DNA of 64,000 bases from Streptoverticillium olivoreticuli subsp. olivoreticuli (GTDB lineage Bacteria; Actinomycetota; Actinomycetes; Streptomycetales; Streptomycetaceae). The notes below the pieces were generated by a model. The model made no database searches. It had not been told where the DNA came from and worked only from the letters and a program-made list of their open reading frames with translations. Position numbers and translations under genes: made by a program. The DNA lies in contig NZ_CP031455.1 in NCBI RefSeq assembly GCF_003391135.1, positions 186,001 through 250,000 on the forward strand, written 5' to 3'. Positions 59,897-64,000 of the stretch are shown one piece after another; the first letter of the stretch is position 1; every line of letters begins with the position of its first letter.

Positions 59897-60163
59897 ATGG
59901 CGACTCCTACCGCTCAAATGCCGTGGGCGATGCGGCTGGTGACCAACCGGCTGCCCGCGGCCCCGCTGCCGTACACCGCGGTCGTGCTGGACACCGCCAC
60001 GCAGATGGCCCGTTACACCGACGCCGCCGGTCAGGCCATCGAGATGGGTAAGCACGGGAGCTCGGAGACCAAGGGCACCGCCTCGATGTCGGGCGGCGGT
60101 GACGGCAAGGACCCGCAGCCGCAGACGCAGGACGACGTCACCACCGACTACGAGTCGGACTGA
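59897..60163 (+). CDS. ATP-grasp-modified RiPP precursor (graspetide type)
   Basis: 88 residues from ATG 59897. A leader of about 50 residues with the family phrase PWAMRLVTNRLP and LDTATQMARYTDAAGQAIEM is followed by a core with Ser/Thr donors (GSSETKGTASMS), a GGGDGK turn with D69-G70, and an acidic end (QTQDDVTTDYESD). This is the GRASP_targ precursor pattern. In such systems an ATP-grasp enzyme joins Thr/Ser hydroxyls to Asp/Glu side chains as esters, and a PIMT-like enzyme then turns an Asp into aspartimide. Six bases separate it from the ligase gene. No export or protease gene adjoins the cluster. Confidence 0.85.
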   Translation: MATPTAQMPWAMRLVTNRLPAAPLPYTAVVLDTATQMARYTDAAGQAIEMGKHGSSETKGTASMSGGGDGKDPQPQTQDDVTTDYESD

Positions 60164-60169
60164 GACGCC

Positions 60170-61147
60170 GTGGCTCCCCTCGTCCTGGTCATCACGTCCC
60201 TGGAGGACGTCACCGCGGACTGGGTGATCGAGACGCTGAACGAGCGTGAGGTGCCCGTCGCCCGCGTCGATGTGGCTGACATCGGACCGGATCTGTCCTT
60301 CAGCGCCCGCATCGGCGCCGGGGCCCCGGTGTGGGGCGGGCGGCTGCGCACGGCCAGCCGCGAGGTGGAGCTCGGGGAGGTGGCGGCGGTGTACTACCGC
60401 CGCCCCACCCCGTACATCACCCGCTTCGCGTACCTGCCGCCCCAGGCCCGGGACTTCGCCGCCGCCGAAGCCCGGCACGGCCTCGGCGGCGTCCTGAACC
60501 ATCTGCACGGCGTCCGCTACGTCAACCACCCGCTTGCGGTGACGGCCGCCGACTTCAAGCCCGCCCAGCTCCAGAGGGCCGCCCGGCTCGGCCTCGCGGT
60601 GCCCGAGACGCTGATCACCAACGACGCCGAGGCCGCGGCCAAGTTCACCGCCGAGTATGGCCCGGTCATCTACAAGACCTTCCGCGGCCTGCCCCAAGAC
60701 GAAGACGGGCACGCCGGGGCGATCTGGACCCAGCGCATCGACCCCGCCACCCTCGACGACTCCCTCGCGGTGACCGTCCACCTCTTCCAGGCCGAGGTCC
60801 CCAAGACCAGCGACGTGCGGGTCACCGTGGTCGGCCAGCATGTGTTCGCCCAGCAGATCAGCTCCCCCGACGGCGCGCTGGACTGGCGCCGCGGCGACTG
60901 GAAGGCGCTGGAGCACACCCCCATCGCCGTCCCCGCCATTATCCAGGCGGCGCTGCACGAGTACCTGACGGCCTTCGGTCTGGCCTTCGGCTGCTTCGAC
61001 TTCGCCCTCACCGGGCCCGGCGACAGCAGGGAGGACTGGGTGTTCATCGAGTGCAACCCCAATGGCCAGTGGGCGTGGCTGCCCGACGCCGACGCCATCG
61101 CGGAGGCGTTCGCCGACATCCTCACCCCCGAAAGAGGCCGGGCATGA
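60170..61147 (+). CDS. ATP-grasp RiPP ligase (SAV_5884 type)
   Basis: 325 residues from GTG 60170. An N-terminal pre-ATP-grasp domain (LVLVITSLEDVTADWVIETL, RVDVADIGPDLSFSARI, VAAVYYRRPTPYITRFAYLP), then the ATP-grasp fold: NHPLAVTAADFKPAQLQRAA, GPVIYKTFRGLP (ATP-binding Lys), KTSDVRVTVVGQHVFAQQIS and the metal-binding FIECNPNGQWAWL. It forms side-chain ester (or amide) cross-links in the precursor encoded upstream, using ATP to activate Asp/Glu carboxylates. Its stop overlaps the methyltransferase start (ATGA). Length and motifs are normal for the family. Confidence 0.9.
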   Translation: MAPLVLVITSLEDVTADWVIETLNEREVPVARVDVADIGPDLSFSARIGAGAPVWGGRLRTASREVELGEVAAVYYRRPTPYITRFAYLPPQARDFAAAEARHGLGGVLNHLHGVRYVNHPLAVTAADFKPAQLQRAARLGLAVPETLITNDAEAAAKFTAEYGPVIYKTFRGLPQDEDGHAGAIWTQRIDPATLDDSLAVTVHLFQAEVPKTSDVRVTVVGQHVFAQQISSPDGALDWRRGDWKALEHTPIAVPAIIQAALHEYLTAFGLAFGCFDFALTGPGDSREDWVFIECNPNGQWAWLPDADAIAEAFADILTPERGRA

Positions 61148-62343
61148 CGACGATGCCCAGCGACGCGGACGCCGCGCGGCTGCGCGGCGCGATGGCCAAG
61201 GCCCTGGCCGAGGACAGCGTGCTCGCCGACCCGGCCTGGCGGCAGGCGGTCGCAACCGTGCCGCGGCACCGCTTCGTGCCCGGTTTCTACCTGCCCGCCG
61301 ACCGGCGCGACGAGCAAGGGCTGACGACGTGGGAGCCGGTTACCGCCGAGAGGGACTACGCCCGGTGGCTGGCCGCCGCGTACTGCGACACCACGCTGAT
61401 CACCCAGTTCGACGGCGACGAACCCGACTGGAAGAACCCGCAGGCGCGGCACGGCGGGGCCCCGACCTCGTCGTCCACCCTGCCGTCGCTGGTGGTGCGG
61501 ATGTGGGCCGACGCCGACGTCCACGAAGGGCACACTCTGCTGGAGATCGGCACCGGCACCGGCTACTCCACCGCGCTGGCCTGCGAACGGCTCGGATCAT
61601 CCGCCGGCGTCACCAGCATCGAGGTGGACGGCCGACGGCTGGAGCAGGCGGCGAGCGCGCTGTACGGCTGCGGGTACACCCCCACCCTGGCGGTAGGCGA
61701 CGGTCTGTACGGGTACTGGCCGGAGGCGCCCTTCGACCGGATCGTGGCCGCCTGCTCTTTCCGGGCCGTCCCGCCCGCCCTCCTCGCCCAGACCCGACCG
61801 GGCGGGAAGATCCTGCTCACCCTCTCCGGTTGGCTCTACGGCTACGCTCGCGTCCTGATCACCGTACACAGCGACGACACCGCCGACGGACCGCTGCTGC
61901 CCGGCACGGTCTCCTTCATGTCCGCCCGCACCCACGCCTCCCCCGCCTTCGGCAACCCCGCCCACTGGGCCGCGGGCCTGCCGGAGAAGGGCCGTACGGC
62001 CCGGCATTCCCCGGAGCGGATCACGGCGGCGACCGAGGAGACGTTCCATCGTCGGTTCCTCGCCCAATGCGCGGTGCCCGACGCGCAACTGGTCACGGTC
62101 GGCGAGGTGATGCACCTGGTCGACGTGACGACAGGCTCCGCCGCGACCCTCACCCCGGCGGGCGGCCGGTGGGAGGTACGCGAGGGTGGCCCGGTGCGGC
62201 TGTGGGAGCGCATCGAGACGGTGCTGGACGCCTACGACAAGGCAGGCCAGCCGGGTCCGGAGACGTTCACGTTGCGCGTGGACGGCGGCGGGCAGCAGCT
62301 GCGGCACCCGCAGCTGCCCGGCCTGCCGCTGCCCCGGCTCTGA
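61144..62343 (+). CDS. PIMT-like O-methyltransferase of the ATP-grasp RiPP cluster
   Basis: 399 residues from ATG 61144. PIMT-like core with LLEIGTGTGYSTALACERL, TSIEVDGRRLEQAASALYG, AVGDGLYGYWPEAPFDRIVA and GGKILLTLSGW; the Ser-rich loop TSSSTLPSLVVRM precedes the SAM motif as in the two stand-alone homologues. The C-terminal extension ends LRVDGGGQQLRHPQLPGLPL. In characterised clusters this enzyme methylates one Asp of the cross-linked peptide, which collapses to an aspartimide. Co-translated with the ligase and followed by a 16-base hairpin terminator. Family membership is clear; the modified Asp is unknown, with D69 in an Asp-Gly pair the best guess. Confidence 0.9.
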   Translation: MTTMPSDADAARLRGAMAKALAEDSVLADPAWRQAVATVPRHRFVPGFYLPADRRDEQGLTTWEPVTAERDYARWLAAAYCDTTLITQFDGDEPDWKNPQARHGGAPTSSSTLPSLVVRMWADADVHEGHTLLEIGTGTGYSTALACERLGSSAGVTSIEVDGRRLEQAASALYGCGYTPTLAVGDGLYGYWPEAPFDRIVAACSFRAVPPALLAQTRPGGKILLTLSGWLYGYARVLITVHSDDTADGPLLPGTVSFMSARTHASPAFGNPAHWAAGLPEKGRTARHSPERITAATEETFHRRFLAQCAVPDAQLVTVGEVMHLVDVTTGSAATLTPAGGRWEVREGGPVRLWERIETVLDAYDKAGQPGPETFTLRVDGGGQQLRHPQLPGLPLPRL

Positions 62344-62366
62344 CCGGCGGTCAGGGGCTGCGGTCT

Positions 62367-62413
62367 CCTGGTGCCCGGGCGGGGAGCGTGACAGCCTCCG
62401 CCCGGGCACCAGG
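62367..62413. terminator. Strong bidirectional terminator
   Basis: CCTGGTGCCCGGGCGG (62367-62382) and CCGCCCGGGCACCAGG (62398-62413) form a perfect 16-base stem with a 15-base loop between the methyltransferase gene and the convergent permease gene. Confidence 0.9.
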
Positions 62414-62562
62414 TCATGGAGTGCGGGGTGCGGGCCAGGGATCACCGCACTCGGCGGCCCGGACGTCGGCGGCGCGGCGATCCCTCGTGAGGGCCGGTGA
62501 TGGGCCGGCAGTAGTGCGGAGCTGCCAGCCCCGCGTCTCCTCACCGGCCCATCAGGTACGTC

Positions 62563-63762
62563 CTAACCGGCCTGGAGGGCGAGTGTCGGGGAGAGGCGGG
62601 CGGCCCGGACCGCCGGGTACAGGCCGGCCACCGTGCCGATGAACAGCGTGGCGGCGAAGCCTCCGGCGACGGCCCATGGAGGCACCACCCACGGCATGCC
62701 GCCCGAGACGGCGTACACATACGTGGCCACGGAACCCAGCACCACTCCGGCCAGCCCGCCGAGCCCGGAGAGCAGCAGCGACTCGGTGACGAACTGGATG
62801 CGGATCTGCCCCCGGGTGGCGCCCAGGGAGCGGCGCAGTCCGATCTCGTGACGTCGCTCCAGCACCGAGATGATCATGGTGTTGGCGACTCCGACACCGC
62901 CGACCAGCAGTGCCACTCCGCCCAGTCCCAGCAGCAGGTTGGTGAAGGCCCCCTCGGTCGCGGCCTTCGCCTGGAGGGCGGAGGACGGGTCGGTGACCCG
63001 TACGTTGTTCGGGTTCTCGGGGTCGACGGTACGGGGGATCAGGCCGCGGACCGTGCCGACCGAGGCGTCCGTGGACCGCTCGTAGATCTGGGTGGGGTGT
63101 CCGTCGAAGCCCAGCAGCTTGCCCGCGCCCTTCCAGCCCACCAGGGCGGCCCGCTCGATCTCGGAGGCCAGCGGGAGCGGGTCGAGGATGCCGATGACGG
63201 TGAAGTACTGGCTGCCGATGAGAACTTGCTGACCCGGTGTGGTGATGCCCAGGCGTTCGGCGGCGACGTGTCCGAGCACCACCGACGGGTAGCGCCCGGT
63301 GGCGTCGTTGAACCAGGTGCCCGAACCGACCGTGCCGCGCAGGGCCTTGAGGAGGTCCTCGGTGCCGGCCTTCACCGTGATGCCGCCGGTCTCGTCCTTG
63401 GAGATCTTCTCGCTGCGCCGGACGGTCTGCTCCAGGTCTCCGGTCGCGCCGACGTGCTCGACCCCGGGCATGCGGCCGACCATGCCGGGCGCGTCCTTGG
63501 GCAGCTTCACCGAATCACCACTGAACGGATCTTCGCCGGGCGTGACCTTCAGCATGTTGGTGCCCAGTTTGTCGAGCTCTTGCAGCAGTTGGGCCTTGCT
63601 GGAGGCGGAGATGCCGACCACCGCGATCATGGTGGCAATACCGATGGCGATGCCCAGCGCGGACAGCACGACCCTCATCGGCCGGGTACGCAGACCCGCC
63701 GACCCGACGTGGAAGACGTCGCGGGGGCTGAGCCGCGCGGAGGACAGCCGGTCGTCGCTCAT
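62563..63762 (-). CDS. MacB-like ABC transporter permease
   Basis: 399 residues from ATG 63762. An N-terminal membrane segment (VVLSALGIAIGIATMIAVVG), a MacB periplasmic-core-type extracellular domain (about 50-270) and three C-terminal segments (LLLGLGGVALLVGGVGVANT, VLGSVATYVYAVSG, AATLFIGTVAGLYPAVRAAR) with the FtsX phrase SVLERRHEIGLRRSLGATRG. Its start overlaps the stop of the ATPase gene (ATGA), so both are one operon with the ATPase first. Exports a peptide, lipid or drug; the substrate is not shown. It converges on the RiPP cluster but a strong terminator separates them. Confidence 0.9.
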   Translation of the reverse strand: MSDDRLSSARLSPRDVFHVGSAGLRTRPMRVVLSALGIAIGIATMIAVVGISASSKAQLLQELDKLGTNMLKVTPGEDPFSGDSVKLPKDAPGMVGRMPGVEHVGATGDLEQTVRRSEKISKDETGGITVKAGTEDLLKALRGTVGSGTWFNDATGRYPSVVLGHVAAERLGITTPGQQVLIGSQYFTVIGILDPLPLASEIERAALVGWKGAGKLLGFDGHPTQIYERSTDASVGTVRGLIPRTVDPENPNNVRVTDPSSALQAKAATEGAFTNLLLGLGGVALLVGGVGVANTMIISVLERRHEIGLRRSLGATRGQIRIQFVTESLLLSGLGGLAGVVLGSVATYVYAVSGGMPWVVPPWAVAGGFAATLFIGTVAGLYPAVRAARLSPTLALQAG

Positions 63763-64000
63763 CGGCCCTCACCCCGTTCGGCCCCGTCCGACGAGGTATC
63801 GCCTCCCGCCCTGGCATCGCTGCCCGCCCGCAGGTCCGCGACGACCTCGCCGTCGCGGATGCGTACCTGGCGGGGCAGTGCCTCGGCGATCTCGCTGTCG
63901 TGGGTGATCACGGCGATGGTGGCGCCCTCGGCGTTGAGGTCATGGAGCAGTTCCATGACCGCCTCGCCGGAGGCGGAGTCCAGCGCGCCGGTCGGCTCGT
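63759..64000 (-). CDS. ABC transporter ATP-binding protein, 3' part only
   Basis: The gene enters from the right edge: the visible part starts in Walker B (EPTGALDSASG) and includes the switch His (AVITHDSEIAEALPRQVRIR), then a hydrophilic tail (AGSDARAGGDTSSDGAERGE). Walker A and signature lie outside the window. The stop overlaps the MacB-type permease start. It is the motor subunit of that exporter. Confidence 0.85.
   Translation of the reverse strand, partial: EPTGALDSASGEAVMELLHDLNAEGATIAVITHDSEIAEALPRQVRIRDGEVVADLRAGSDARAGGDTSSDGAERGEGR

Overview
The window is high-GC DNA with the codon use, short overlapping operons, GTG starts and gene families of a filamentous actinomycete, almost certainly Streptomyces (LAxTG sortase substrates, choice-of-anchor-A and thioester surface proteins, SSI and I36 inhibitors, SAV_5884-type ATP-grasp RiPP genes). 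No rRNA gene, CRISPR array or complete tRNA was seen.

Left part (1 to about 16.7 kb) is accessory and worn. An IS21-type element (istB at the left edge, istA tail at 3.35-3.79 kb) is split by an IS110-family element and by an IS4-family element with perfect 17-bp inverted repeats and a 10-bp target duplication. IS30 and IS5 remnants, a DUF899 remnant and a frameshifted ArsR-type regulator follow. Between them lie five small secreted proteins and two compact pairs made of a short peptide gene followed at once by a PIMT-like O-methyltransferase gene (6.7-8.05 kb and 14.7-16.03 kb). Neither pair has an ATP-grasp partner. They look like stand-alone aspartimide-type RiPP loci and are the most interesting content of the window.

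Middle part (16.7-34 kb): a PadR-controlled ABC exporter, a secreted phosphodiesterase, a DsbA/SnoaL/HxlR redox group, a DedA protein, a two-domain Lrp regulator, two sortase-anchored surface proteins and a small paralogue sharing the same upstream motif, a 614-aa protein of unknown function with a pore-like hydrophobic centre, and a membrane protein beside it.

Right part (34-64 kb): a cell-wall block (bifunctional PBP, D,D-carboxypeptidase, two transpeptidase PBPs, LysR regulator overlapping a class A beta-lactamase-like gene); an aminophosphonate uptake and breakdown operon (GntR, FAD oxidase, phosphonatase-like hydrolase, ABC importer, with an HD-domain oxygenase-like gene nearby); a POT peptide transporter; a two-component system divergent from an FtsX/ATPase exporter; a complete graspetide-type RiPP cluster (regulator with a frameshift, small protein, 88-aa precursor, ATP-grasp ligase, PIMT-like methyltransferase) with a decayed methyltransferase fragment beside it; and a MacB-type exporter cut by the right edge. 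All names are by family recognition from the translated sequence; no database search was run.
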